64,000 bases of DNA from Microbacterium sp. LWH7-1.2 (GTDB taxonomy: Bacteria; Actinomycetota; Actinomycetes; Actinomycetales; Microbacteriaceae): NCBI RefSeq assembly GCF_038397755.1, contig NZ_CP151637.1, forward strand, positions 186,001 through 250,000, written 5' to 3'. A program made the position numbers and the translations under genes. The notes under the pieces were generated by a model, which had not been told where the DNA came from, ran no database searches, and saw only the letters and a list, made by a program, of their open reading frames with translations. Of the stretch, positions 1-7,958 are shown one piece after another (within the stretch, counting starts at the first letter, position 1; every line of letters begins with the position of its first letter).

Positions 1-1
1 G

Positions 2-376
2 CTCCCCGACGGCACGCCCTTCCCGACGTTCTACTACCTCACCCACCCTGCCGCGACCGCCGCGATGTCGGTGCTCGAAGCCGACCACGTGATGCGGGAG
101 CTCTCTGACGAGCTCGCCGCCGACGACGAGGTCGCCGCCGCCTACCAGCGCGCGCACGAGGCCTACCTCCGCGACCGCGCGGAGTTCGGCGAGGTCGACG
201 AGATCGCGGGCATCTCCGCGGGCGGCATGCCGACGCGCGTGAAGTGCCTGCACGCTCTCGCGGGTCACGCGCTCGCCGCGGGTCCGGGCGTCAACCCGAT
301 CGGGGATCGAGCCCTGGCCATGTCGACGTGGTCGCCCGAGCGCTGCGTGTGCGCGCAGCCGGGATCGGGCGGATGA
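2..376 (+). CDS. DUF501 family protein (3' part only)
   Basis: The reading frame enters from the left edge, so the N-terminus is missing. The visible 124 residues run from LPDGTPFPTFYYLTHP to a TGA at 374-376. The segments PFPTFYYLTHP and RVKCLHALAGHALAAGPGVNPIGD are typical of the actinobacterial DUF501 family, whose function is unknown. In Actinobacteria this gene usually lies downstream of eno and an FtsB-like gene, which would be outside the window. It overlaps the subtilase gene by four bases (ATGA), so the two are probably translationally coupled. Confidence 0.85.
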   Translation, partial: LPDGTPFPTFYYLTHPAATAAMSVLEADHVMRELSDELAADDEVAAAYQRAHEAYLRDRAEFGEVDEIAGISAGGMPTRVKCLHALAGHALAAGPGVNPIGDRALAMSTWSPERCVCAQPGSGG

Positions 377-1650
377 TCCGGCGCCTCCTGGCCGGGCTCG
401 CCGTGGCCGCCGTCGCGATGACCCTCGTCGCAGCCGCCCCTGCGGCCGCTCAGGCAGCGCCCGCCGACGAAGACCCGGTGCGTGCCGCCGAGTACTGGCT
501 GACCGACTACGGCGTCGAGAAGGCGTGGCAGACCACGCGCGGCGCCGGGGTGAAGATCGCCGTCATCGACACCGGGATCGGCCGCGGACCCGTCGCCCTC
601 GATGGTGCGGTGGCGGGCGGCACGGATGTCTCGGGCGCCGGCTCGTCCGACGGACGCACGCCCGTCGGCGCCGTGGACAAGGACCACGGCAGCTGGGTCG
701 CCTCTCTCGCCGCGGGACGGGGCACGGGTCCGGACACCGGCATGATCGGCGTGGCGCCCGAGGCGCAGCTGCTGTCGGTGTCGGTCGCGTTCGGTTCATC
801 GGCCCAGCGTCCGTTCTCGGACCAGATCGCCGACGCGATCCGCTGGTCGGTGGACAACGGCGCCGACGTGATCAACATGTCGCTGACGACGAACGTGCCG
901 GACTGGCCCGAGAGCTGGGACGACGCCTTCCTCTACGCCTTCGAGCACGACGTCGTGATCGTCGTGGCGGCGGGCAACCGGGGGAGTGGCACGACGCGCG
1001 TCGGCGCTCCCGCCACCATCCCGGGGGTGCTGACGGTGGGCGGCGTCGACCGGTCCGGAAGGGCCAGCGTGGATGCGTCGACGCAGGGCATCACCATCGG
1101 CGTCTCGGCACCGAGCGAGGAGCTGATCGGCGTCTCGGCCGATTCCACGCTGGTCTCGTGGGACGGCACGAGCGGCGCCGCCCCCATCGTCGCCGGCATC
1201 GCGGCCCTCGTGCGGGCGGCGCACCCCGAGCTCGACGCGAACAACGTCATCAACCGCATCATCAAGACCGCTCACCCTGCGGCGGGCGCGACAGAGGTGC
1301 CGGACGTGCTCTACGGCTACGGGCTGGTGGATGCCGCCGCCGCCGTCTCGGCGAGCATCCCGAACGTCACCGCGAATCCGATGGGCAGCCTCGAGGACTG
1401 GGTGCGCCTGTACCGCCGAGCGCCGGTCTCTCCGATGCCGGAGGAGTCGGCCGCGCCCGTGGAGGTGCCGCCGCTGCCGGACGCCGACCCGATGACCCGC
1501 GCCGCATCTCCGCTCCTTCCCGATCGGGATACCGTCATCTACGGCACCCTCCCGCTCCTGCTGGTCACGGCGACGGCTATACTGGTGGCGCTCGGCGTCA
1601 CCGCTGCTGTCCGACGCATCCGATTGGCGTCCCGCGCGCCGAGCCGCTGA
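373..1650 (+). CDS. Membrane-anchored S8 subtilisin-like serine protease (mycosin-like architecture)
   Basis: This 425-residue exported serine protease starts at the ATG inside the ATGA overlap with the DUF501 gene; longer frames upstream lie within that gene. Residues 1-30 form a signal peptide (MIRRLLAG, then an Ala-rich core). The catalytic triad is visible as Asp66 (AVIDTG), His105 (DHGSW) and Ser267 (GTSGAAP), with the oxyanion Asn202 in AAGN. After the protease domain comes a Pro-rich linker (about 370-385), a transmembrane helix (about 387-412) and a short basic tail. Signal peptide, S8 domain and C-terminal anchor in that order is the mycosin layout of type VII secretion, but no ESX gene is visible here. 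The substrate is unknown. Confidence 0.9.
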   Translation: MIRRLLAGLAVAAVAMTLVAAAPAAAQAAPADEDPVRAAEYWLTDYGVEKAWQTTRGAGVKIAVIDTGIGRGPVALDGAVAGGTDVSGAGSSDGRTPVGAVDKDHGSWVASLAAGRGTGPDTGMIGVAPEAQLLSVSVAFGSSAQRPFSDQIADAIRWSVDNGADVINMSLTTNVPDWPESWDDAFLYAFEHDVVIVVAAGNRGSGTTRVGAPATIPGVLTVGGVDRSGRASVDASTQGITIGVSAPSEELIGVSADSTLVSWDGTSGAAPIVAGIAALVRAAHPELDANNVINRIIKTAHPAAGATEVPDVLYGYGLVDAAAAVSASIPNVTANPMGSLEDWVRLYRRAPVSPMPEESAAPVEVPPLPDADPMTRAASPLLPDRDTVIYGTLPLLLVTATAILVALGVTAAVRRIRLASRAPSR

Positions 1651-1672
1651 CACAGGAGGAGTACTCCAAACC

Positions 1673-3127
1673 GTGACCAACACCGTGCCCAAGATCCTCA
1701 TCGTCGGTGGCGGATACGCAGGCTTCTACACGGCCTGGAAGCTCGAGAAGCATCTCCGCAAGGGTGAGGCGGACGTGACGATCGTCGACCCGCTGCCCTA
1801 TATGACCTACCAGCCATTCCTCCCCGAGGTCGCCGCCGGCTCGATCGAGGCCCGCCACTCGGTGGTCGCGCTGCGTCGCCACCTCAAGAAGACGAACGTC
1901 GTGGCCGCCAAGGTCACCGGCATCAACCACGCGAACAAGGTCGCCACGATCACGCCGATCGCGGGCGAGCCCTACGAGCTCGCCTACGACCAGATCGTCG
2001 TCACCGCGGGTGCCGTCTCGCGCACGTTCCCGATCCCCGGCATCGCTGACAACGCGATCGGCCTGAAGACGATCGAAGAGGCCGTCGCGATCCGCGACAA
2101 GCTGATGTCGAACTTCGACAAGGCGTCGACGCTGCCCGCCGGTCCGGAGCGCGACCGCCTGCTCACCGTCGTCGTCGTCGGCGGGGGCTTCGCCGGCATC
2201 GAGGTGTTCGCCGAGCTGCGCTCGCTCGCCTCCTCGCTGGTCAAGAGCTACCCGCAGCTCACCTTCGACGACACGCACTTCCACCTCATCGAGGCGATGG
2301 GCCGCATCATGCCCGAGGTCTCGCTGAAGACGAGCGAGTGGGTGCTGAAGAACCTCGCGAAGCGCGGCGCCTCGGTGCATCTCGACACGCAGGTCACGGG
2401 CGCCGTCGGCGGCAACATCGAGCTGTCGACCGGCGAGACCATCCCGAGCGACCTCATGATCTGGACCGCCGGCGTCATGGCGAACCCCACGGTGGTGCGC
2501 GGCGGCGATCTGCCCGTCGAGGAGCGCGGCCGCATCCGCACCCGTGCGGACCTGCGGGTCGGCAGCGAGGACGAGGTCGTCGAGGGCGCCTGGGCCGCCG
2601 GCGACGTGTCGGCCGTGCCCGACCTCACCGGTGGCGGCGTGGGCGGGTACTGCGTGCCGAACGCGCAGCACGCCGTGCGTCAGGCGAAGCTGCTCGCGAA
2701 GAACCTGGTGGCGGTGCTCCGCGGCGAGGTGCCCCGCGAGTACATCCACAAGAACCTCGGTGCCGTCGCGGGCCTGGGCCTCTGGGTCGGCGTGTTCCAG
2801 TCGGGCAACATCGCGCTCAAGGGCTGGATCGCGTGGCTCGCCCACCGCGGCTACCACGGCCTGGCGATGCCCTCGTGGGAGCGCAAGTGGCGCGTGCTGT
2901 GGGGCTGGTGGAACAACTTCTGGCTCGGTCGCGACATGGTGAACCTGTCGACCGTGCAGAACCCGCGCTACGTGTTCGAAGAGTTCGCCGCACGCCCGCG
3001 TCCGCCGCAGCCGGTCGAGGCGCCCGCCGAGAAGGCTGCTCCGGCAGCGGCGCCGGCCAAGAAGGCTCCCGCGCGCAAGGCTCCGGCGAAGGCAGCCGTC
3101 GACGCCGAGAAGGTCGCTGCGAACTGA
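1673..3127 (+). CDS. ndh: Type II NADH dehydrogenase (NAD(P)/FAD-dependent oxidoreductase)
   Basis: A 484-residue peripheral flavoprotein expected to pass electrons from NADH to menaquinone at the inner membrane face without pumping protons. Two Rossmann motifs are present: VGGGYAGFYTAWKLE near residues 11-25 (FAD) and VVVVGGGFAGIEVFAEL near 166-182 (NADH). The second FAD motif, GAWAAGDVSAVP, is near residue 305. The GTG start is preceded by AGGAGGAG at 1654-1661, an 11-nt spacing. The last 45 residues are a low-complexity Ala/Pro/Lys tail beyond the usual family end, possibly involved in membrane or nucleic-acid contact. A hairpin terminator follows directly, so it is probably transcribed from its own promoter or with the upstream pair. 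Confidence 0.9.
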   Translation: MTNTVPKILIVGGGYAGFYTAWKLEKHLRKGEADVTIVDPLPYMTYQPFLPEVAAGSIEARHSVVALRRHLKKTNVVAAKVTGINHANKVATITPIAGEPYELAYDQIVVTAGAVSRTFPIPGIADNAIGLKTIEEAVAIRDKLMSNFDKASTLPAGPERDRLLTVVVVGGGFAGIEVFAELRSLASSLVKSYPQLTFDDTHFHLIEAMGRIMPEVSLKTSEWVLKNLAKRGASVHLDTQVTGAVGGNIELSTGETIPSDLMIWTAGVMANPTVVRGGDLPVEERGRIRTRADLRVGSEDEVVEGAWAAGDVSAVPDLTGGGVGGYCVPNAQHAVRQAKLLAKNLVAVLRGEVPREYIHKNLGAVAGLGLWVGVFQSGNIALKGWIAWLAHRGYHGLAMPSWERKWRVLWGWWNNFWLGRDMVNLSTVQNPRYVFEEFAARPRPPQPVEAPAEKAAPAAAPAKKAPARKAPAKAAVDAEKVAAN

Positions 3128-3136
3128 TGACGAAGG

Positions 3137-3174
3137 ATGCCGCAGGCTCGTCTGAGAAGATGAGCCTGCGGCAT
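3137..3174 (+). terminator. Rho-independent-like hairpin after ndh
   Basis: A 13-bp perfect stem, ATGCCGCAGGCTC pairing with GAGCCTGCGGCAT, with a 12-nt loop, begins ten bases after the ndh stop. It has no strong T-run, as is usual in high-GC Actinobacteria. The left arm starts with the GGATGCCGC motif seen in several other terminators of this window. Confidence 0.75.
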
Positions 3175-3198
3175 TCGCGTTCCCCGAGGACGCGACCC

Positions 3199-3271
3199 GC
3201 CCCCGTAGCCCAACGGCAGAGGCAGGCGACTTAAACTCGCTCAAGTGTGGGTTCGAATCCCACCGGGGGTA
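3199..3271 (+). tRNA. tRNA-Leu (anticodon UAA), short variable loop
   Basis: The cloverleaf folds cleanly. Acceptor GCCCCCG pairs with CGGGGGT (one G-T pair) and A is the discriminator. The anticodon stem is GGCGA/TCGCT around loop CTTAAAC, giving anticodon TAA, which reads UUA. The T-arm is GTGGG/CCCAC with TTCGAAT. No CCA is encoded. The variable region is only CAAGT (5 nt), whereas leucine tRNAs are normally class II with a long variable arm. UUA is a rare codon in this high-GC DNA; I confirmed in-frame TTA codons at 36828 and 38543, both in the fucosidase island. Confidence 0.93.
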
Positions 3272-3341
3272 CTCCCGCCGGGAGCTCGCCTTCGCCGAGA
3301 ATGCCCGCTAATCTGGTCAAAACCGGCGAAAGGGTCCCGGA

Positions 3342-3506
3342 ATGGGCGAGAACAGCACGGGCCCGCAGGGCGAGCGCGATCAGCGCGCCCCGAAGAGCGG
3401 CTGGTGGTGGAAGTTCACGGCACTGCTCCTAGGCGCCCCGCCGATCGCCGTCTACGGCGCCGAGGACGAAGTCGAGCAGGAGCGCGCCGCGAGGGCGAAG
3501 GACTGA
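3342..3506 (+). CDS. Small hypothetical protein, 54 aa, one hydrophobic segment
   Basis: An ATG frame of 54 codons plus stop, in the otherwise empty stretch between the tRNA and the PLP enzyme. The product starts MGENSTGPQGERDQRAPKSG, continues with three tryptophans and a hydrophobic stretch (FTALLLGAPPIAVYG, about residues 25-39), and ends in a charged EDEVEQERAARAKD tail. Hydrophilic N-terminus, short membrane-like segment and charged tail suggest a small membrane-associated protein. A weak Shine-Dalgarno (GAAAGG) lies about 10 nt upstream. I do not recognise a family. Codon use is consistent with real coding. Confidence 0.6.
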   Translation: MGENSTGPQGERDQRAPKSGWWWKFTALLLGAPPIAVYGAEDEVEQERAARAKD

Positions 3507-3581
3507 CCTCCCGGATCAGCACGCCGCCGGCGTGTGCGCACGGCCATCCACAGCCGGTCATCGGGACCGCTCCCCGCGCTC

Positions 3582-3587
3582 TAGGCT
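3582..3587 (+). promoter_or_regulatory. -10 element TAGGCT, six bases before an ATG
   Basis: TAGGCT is followed by GGGGCG and then ATG at 3594. This is the spacing repeated before many genes here (6-7 nt from -10 to start codon), which places the transcription start on or next to that ATG and predicts a leaderless transcript beginning with the mini-ORF at 3594. Confidence 0.6.
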
Positions 3588-3593
3588 GGGGCG

Positions 3594-3623
3594 ATGCGCA
3601 CGCACCCCCAGCGAGCCGTATGA
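3594..3623 (+). CDS. Leaderless 9-codon mini-ORF (MRTHPQRAV) coupled to the next gene
   Basis: The ATG six bases after a TAGGCT -10 box opens a frame of nine sense codons ending in TGA at 3621-3623. That stop overlaps the ATG of the PLP enzyme (3620-3622) as ATGA. No Shine-Dalgarno precedes the enzyme gene, so ribosomes that load on the leaderless ATG and terminate at the TGA could reinitiate on the enzyme ATG. Whether the peptide itself matters (for example as an attenuating leader) is unknown. The alternative is that it is only a reinitiation device, or that transcription starts elsewhere. Confidence 0.5.
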   Translation: MRTHPQRAV

Positions 3624-4849
3624 GTCTCGATCTGCTGTCCACTCCCACGGCGACGAAGCCGTGGGAGCACCCTGGGTCCTACTGGGACGCGATGAGCCAT
3701 GCCCTGACGGAGGTCAGCGGCCCGGTCGCCGCCATCAACTCCGAGGCGCTGCGGTACAACGCACTCGACCTCGTGGTGCGCGCCGGCGGCGTGCCGATCC
3801 GCGTCGCCAGCAAGTCGGTGCGCGTGCGGGAGGTTCTGAACGCCGTCCTGGCGCTGCCCGGCTACCAGGGCATCCTCGCCTTCACGCTTCCCGAGGCCCT
3901 GTGGCTCGCCGAGACGATGGACGACATCGTGCTGGGCTACCCGACGGCCGACCGGTCCGCGATCGCCGCGCTGGCGGCCGATGAGACCGCATCGTCGCGG
4001 ATCACGCTGATGGTCGACGACCTGGCGCAGCTCGACCTCGTCGACGCCGTCGCCGCTCCCGATGCGCGGCCCGAGATCCGCGTGGCCATCGACGCCGACG
4101 CCTCGTGGCGGGCACCCGCACTCGGTCACATCGGCGTGCTCCGCTCCCCGGTGCACGACGCGGCCGAAGTTGCCGCCCTTGCGCGCTCGATCGCTGCCCG
4201 CCCCGGCTTCCGCCTCGTCGGCCTCATGATGTACGAGGCCCAGATCGCGGGGCAGGGTGACGCCACCGGGTCCGGCGACGCCGTGATCCGCTGGATGCAG
4301 CGACGCTCCGCCGCCGAGCTCCTCGAACGCCGCGGCGCCATCGTCGCCGCGCTCCGCGACATCGCCCCGCTCGAGTTCGTCAACGGCGGCGGGACCGGAT
4401 CCCTCGAGCTGACGGCATCCGATCTGGCCGTCACCGAGGTCACCGCCGGCAGCGGTCTGCTCGCCGGGCACCTGTTCGACGGCTATCGCGCCTTCGATCC
4501 CGCGCCGGCCGCCGCGTTCGCGTTGGAGGTCGTGCGCAAGCCGGCTCCCGACGTCGCGACGGTGCTCGGCGGCGGATGGATCGCCTCCGGGCCCGCGCTC
4601 GAGTCGCGTCAGCCCCGTGCCGTGTGGCCCGCCGGACTGCGCATGGCGCCCCGCGAGGGAGCCGGCGAGGTGCAGACGCCGCTCCGCGGCGATGCGGCCC
4701 GCGAGCTGCGGGTGGGCGACCGCGTGTGGTTCCGCCATTCCAAGAGCGGTGAGCTCGCCGAGCGCGTCGATCGCTACCACGTGGTGGAGCGCGACACCTA
4801 CGTGGGGGAGGTGGCGACCTACCGCGGCGAAGGCAAGGCGTTCCTGTGA
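3620..4849 (+). CDS. Fold-type III PLP enzyme, amino acid deaminase/aldolase (alanine racemase N-domain)
   Basis: A 409-residue protein of the D-threonine aldolase / D-serine dehydratase-like group. The probable PLP lysine is Lys65 in RVASKSVRV, at the end of the first barrel strand. A TIM-barrel with LVGLMMYEAQIAG and a Gly-rich NGGGTGS motif (phosphate binding) follows, and the C-terminal beta domain contains GDRVWFRHSKSGEL. It would cleave or deaminate a D-amino acid or beta-hydroxy amino acid; the exact substrate cannot be read from sequence. The ATG lies in the ATGA overlap with the mini-ORF. Its 3' end overlaps the lactone oxidase gene (GTGA), so the two form an operon. Confidence 0.82.
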   Translation: MSLDLLSTPTATKPWEHPGSYWDAMSHALTEVSGPVAAINSEALRYNALDLVVRAGGVPIRVASKSVRVREVLNAVLALPGYQGILAFTLPEALWLAETMDDIVLGYPTADRSAIAALAADETASSRITLMVDDLAQLDLVDAVAAPDARPEIRVAIDADASWRAPALGHIGVLRSPVHDAAEVAALARSIAARPGFRLVGLMMYEAQIAGQGDATGSGDAVIRWMQRRSAAELLERRGAIVAALRDIAPLEFVNGGGTGSLELTASDLAVTEVTAGSGLLAGHLFDGYRAFDPAPAAAFALEVVRKPAPDVATVLGGGWIASGPALESRQPRAVWPAGLRMAPREGAGEVQTPLRGDAARELRVGDRVWFRHSKSGELAERVDRYHVVERDTYVGEVATYRGEGKAFL

Positions 4850-6159
4850 CCCGTCCGGGAGCGGTGTGGCGCAACTGGAGCCGCACGGAGTCGGTGCGCC
4901 CGCAGCGCATGGAGTTCCCCCGCACCGTCGCGGCGGTGCAGCGCGCCGTCGTGGCCGCGGCGGCGCAGCATATGCCGATCAAGGCGGTCGGTGCCGGTCA
5001 CAGCTTCACCGGCATCGCGGTCGCGCCCGGCGCACTGCTGGAGCTCCGCGACCTCAGCGGGCTCGTCTCGGTCGACGTCGACCGTGCCCGGGTGACGCTT
5101 CTCGCGGGCACGCGCCTGCACGAGATCCCGTCGCTCCTCGCCCCGTTCGGCCTCGCGATGGAGAACCTCGGCGACATCGACCGTCAGTCCATCGCCGGGG
5201 CGATCTCCACCGGTACGCATGGCACGGGGGAGCGGTTCACCGGCATCGCGGGCCAGGTCGTCGGCGCGACCCTGGTCACCGCATCCGGCGACCTCTTCAG
5301 CGTGAGCGAGGAGGAGAATCCCGAGCTGGTACCGGCGGTCGCTCTCGGGCTCGGCGCCCTCGGCATCCTCGTCGAGGTCACACTTCAGTGCGTGCCGGCG
5401 TTCGTCCTGCACGCCGTCGATCAGTCCGAGGATCTCGCGGAGGTCCTCGGTGCCCTCGGCGAACGCGCGGCGGCGGCCGATCACTTCGAGTTCTACTGGT
5501 TCCCGCACACCGACCGAGCGATGACCAAGACCAACATGCGCCTCCCCGAGACCGCGCCGCGGCATCCCCTTCCCGCCGTCGGCAAGTGGATCGACGACAC
5601 GCTCGTCGGCACCGGCGCCCACCAGGTCGCCTGCGCGGCCGGCGCGACGATCCCGGCCCTGGTGCCGCCGATCAACAGGCTGTCGGCGAAGATCTGGGGC
5701 AATCGGGAGTTCACGGATGCCTCGGCCCGCGTCTTCGCGACCAACCGGTCGGTGCGGTTCCGCGAGATGGAGTACGCGGTGCCGGTCGAGAACCTGCGGC
5801 CCGCGTTCGACGCGATGCGCGCCTTGATCGACCAGCGCGGCTGGCGGATCGGCTTCCCGATCGAAGTGCGGGTCGCGGCCGCCGACGATCGGTGGCTGTC
5901 GACGGCCTACGGCCGCGCTTCGGGGTACATCGCGGTGCACCGGTACTGGCGGGAAGACCCGACGGAGTACTTCGAGGCGGTCGAGGAGATCATGCTCGGC
6001 TTCGACGGGCGGCCTCACTGGGGGAAGCTGCACACGCTCGGTGCCGACCAGCTGCGGGCGCGCTACCCGCGCTTCGAGGACTTCGTCGCACTGCGCGACC
6101 GGCTCGACCCGGAGCGGCTGTTCCGCAACCCGTATCTCGATCGCGTCCTCGGTGGGTAA
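4846..6159 (+). CDS. D-arabinono-1,4-lactone oxidase family FAD oxidoreductase
   Basis: A 437-residue flavoprotein starting at a GTG that overlaps the upstream stop (GTGA). The N-terminal PCMH-type FAD domain shows GAGHSFTGIAV (about 50-60) and GAISTGTHGTG (about 119-129). The C-terminal ALO domain ends with RPHWGKLHTLG and the DPERLFRNPYL signature typical of sugar-lactone and alditol oxidases. No signal peptide is seen, so it is cytoplasmic. The reaction would be O2-dependent oxidation of an aldonolactone or sugar alcohol, releasing H2O2. It is coupled to the PLP enzyme, a pairing seen in other Actinobacteria, but no shared pathway is evident. Confidence 0.88.
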   Translation: MTRPGAVWRNWSRTESVRPQRMEFPRTVAAVQRAVVAAAAQHMPIKAVGAGHSFTGIAVAPGALLELRDLSGLVSVDVDRARVTLLAGTRLHEIPSLLAPFGLAMENLGDIDRQSIAGAISTGTHGTGERFTGIAGQVVGATLVTASGDLFSVSEEENPELVPAVALGLGALGILVEVTLQCVPAFVLHAVDQSEDLAEVLGALGERAAAADHFEFYWFPHTDRAMTKTNMRLPETAPRHPLPAVGKWIDDTLVGTGAHQVACAAGATIPALVPPINRLSAKIWGNREFTDASARVFATNRSVRFREMEYAVPVENLRPAFDAMRALIDQRGWRIGFPIEVRVAAADDRWLSTAYGRASGYIAVHRYWREDPTEYFEAVEEIMLGFDGRPHWGKLHTLGADQLRARYPRFEDFVALRDRLDPERLFRNPYLDRVLGG

Positions 6160-6241
6160 CGGCTGAGAGTCGGGGAATACCCCACATGCGACGGGGTTTC
6201 GCGTCGGTAGGATGAGGTCACTATCGAACGGAGCCTCGGCA

Positions 6242-6808
6242 ATGGAATGGCTGATCCCAGTCCTGATCGTGTTGGCGCTCGTCGTCATCGTCGGCATCTA
6301 TCTCTGGGCGACCTACAATTCGCTCGTCCAGCTGAACGTGCGCGTGGATGAGGCGTGGAGCGACATCACGGTGCAGCTCAAGCGTCGGGCCGATCTGCTC
6401 CCGAACCTCATCGAGGCTGTGAAGGGCTACGCCGCCCACGAGAAGGCCGTCTTCGAGAACGTCACGAGAGCGCGCGCCGAGACGCTGTCGGCGTCGGGGC
6501 CGGCCGAGGCCGGCGTCGCCGAGGGGCACCTGCAGCAGGCGCTGAAGTCGCTGTTCGCGGTCGCCGAGGCCTATCCGCAGCTGCAGGCCAGTCAGAACTT
6601 CCTGCAGCTGCAGCAGTCGATCGTCGATACCGAAGACAAGATCCAGGCGTCGCGCCGGTTCTACAACGGCGGCGTGCGCGAGCTCAACACGAAGATCAAG
6701 GTCTTCCCGAACAACCTGTTCGCGCGCAACCTCGGCTTCCATGAGCGCGAGTTCTTCGAGGTGATCGACGGGGCCGCGATCTCGGAGCCGCCGCGCGTGC
6801 AGTTCTGA
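6242..6808 (+). CDS. LemA family protein
   Basis: A 188-residue protein with one N-terminal transmembrane helix (LIPVLIVLALVVIVGIYLW, about 4-22) and a helical LemA domain. Family motifs include RVDEAWSDITVQLKRRADLLPNLIE, Y(P)QLQASQNFLQLQ and the C-terminal FPNNLFARNLGF. LemA proteins are small membrane-anchored helical bundles of poorly known function, often linked to membrane proteases. The upstream in-frame ATG at 6212 falls inside a TAGGAT -10 box (6208-6213) and so cannot be in the transcript; the ATG at 6242 with GGAG upstream is the start. The mRNA leader would be about 20 nt. Confidence 0.9.
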   Translation: MEWLIPVLIVLALVVIVGIYLWATYNSLVQLNVRVDEAWSDITVQLKRRADLLPNLIEAVKGYAAHEKAVFENVTRARAETLSASGPAEAGVAEGHLQQALKSLFAVAEAYPQLQASQNFLQLQQSIVDTEDKIQASRRFYNGGVRELNTKIKVFPNNLFARNLGFHEREFFEVIDGAAISEPPRVQF

Positions 6809-6839
6809 CGGGGTCGGAGGCCGGCGGTAGCGTCGGGGA

Positions 6840-7934
6840 ATGGTCCATCGGCTCAGCCGTGAACACGCCCGCCGCATCGCGCTGCGCGGGCAGCTGCTGA
6901 CCGCTGAGAGGCCCGCGGGCATCGTCGAGACGATCGACGCGCTGACGGTCGTCAACATCGAGCCGACCGCGGCGATCGCTCCGAGCGCGGACCTCATCCT
7001 GTGGAGCCGGCTCGGGTGGCCGTACCAGCCGGCCGACCTCGTGCGCCTGTTCGAGGAGGACCGCGCGGTCTTCGAGTGGGGCGGTTTCTATCGCGTCATG
7101 ACCGATCTCGCCCTGCTCATTCCCGAGATGAGGCGCCGCCCAGAGTCGGCGCAGGCGCGGGAGTGGCTCGCCGCGAACGACGTGTTCCGTCGGGAAGTGC
7201 TCGCGCGGCTGCGTGCCGACGGCCCGCTGCGGGCCGCCGAGATCCCCGACACCGCGCAGGTGTCGTGGCGCTCGTCGGGCTGGACGAACAACCGCAACTC
7301 GATGCAGCTGCTGGAGATGCTCGTGCTGTCCGGCGATGTGGCGGTCTCGTCACGCGATGCTGGGGGCCGCCTGTTCGACGTCGCCGAGCGCGTGTACCCG
7401 TCCGACGTGCCGCAACTGACGGCAGAGGACGCCGCCCGCGAGCGTGCGGAGCGCCGACTGGCATCGCTGGGGATCGCCCGGGTCAAGGGTCTCGCCCAGC
7501 CCTTCGAGCCGATCGACGTCGGCGAGATCGGCGAGGAGGCGGTGGTCGAGGGCGTCGACGGCTCGTGGCGGGTAGATCTCGGCGCCTTGGCCGACGCTGA
7601 CGGGTTCGCCGGTCGCACGGCGCTGCTGTCGCCCTTCGACCGCGCCGTGTTCGATCGGCGCCGGCTCGAGGAGCTTTTCGGCTACGAGTACGTCCTCGAG
7701 ATGTACAAACCTGCGCGCGACCGCCGGTGGGGCTATTTCGCGCTGCCGATCCTCCACGGGGACCGATTCGTCGGCAAGCTCGACGCCAAGGCCGATCGCA
7801 AGGCGGGTGTGCTCCGCGTGCACGCCGTCCACGAGGACGAGCCGTTCACCGAGCAGGTCAGGGCTTCGGTGGAGGGCGAGACGCAGGATCTCGCGCGCTG
7901 GCTGGGGCTCGAGGTGACCGGCCCGGGCGACTGA
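6840..7934 (+). CDS. YcaQ/HTH_42 superfamily winged-helix DNA glycosylase-like protein (divergent active site)
   Basis: A 364-residue member of the family containing the interstrand crosslink glycosylases AlkZ and YcaQ. Start MVHRLSREHARRIALRG matches the family N-terminus, and the C-terminal winged-helix part has RRWGYFALPILHGDRFVGKLDAKADR. At the place of the catalytic Q-x-D or Q-x-Q motif this protein reads NIE (VVNIEPTAAI), so its catalytic residues are altered. The start is supported by a TAGCGT -10 box (6828-6833) exactly six bases upstream, implying a leaderless mRNA. It faces a second family member (7959-9272) with a canonical motif, 24 nt away tail to tail. Confidence 0.82.
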   Translation: MVHRLSREHARRIALRGQLLTAERPAGIVETIDALTVVNIEPTAAIAPSADLILWSRLGWPYQPADLVRLFEEDRAVFEWGGFYRVMTDLALLIPEMRRRPESAQAREWLAANDVFRREVLARLRADGPLRAAEIPDTAQVSWRSSGWTNNRNSMQLLEMLVLSGDVAVSSRDAGGRLFDVAERVYPSDVPQLTAEDAARERAERRLASLGIARVKGLAQPFEPIDVGEIGEEAVVEGVDGSWRVDLGALADADGFAGRTALLSPFDRAVFDRRRLEELFGYEYVLEMYKPARDRRWGYFALPILHGDRFVGKLDAKADRKAGVLRVHAVHEDEPFTEQVRASVEGETQDLARWLGLEVTGPGD

Positions 7935-7958
7935 GCCCCACGCGGCCGCCCGGCCGGA

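Noticed and set aside
1598..3244. Long minus-strand open frame opposite ndh (548 codons)
   Set aside because: It is an antisense shadow produced by high GC; its translation is Arg/Gly/His-rich without a recognisable domain, while the plus strand encodes a clear dehydrogenase.
6212..6241. Upstream ATG for the LemA gene at 6212
   Set aside because: It lies within the TAGGAT -10 element and would precede the transcript; the ATG at 6242 gives the normal N-terminal membrane helix.
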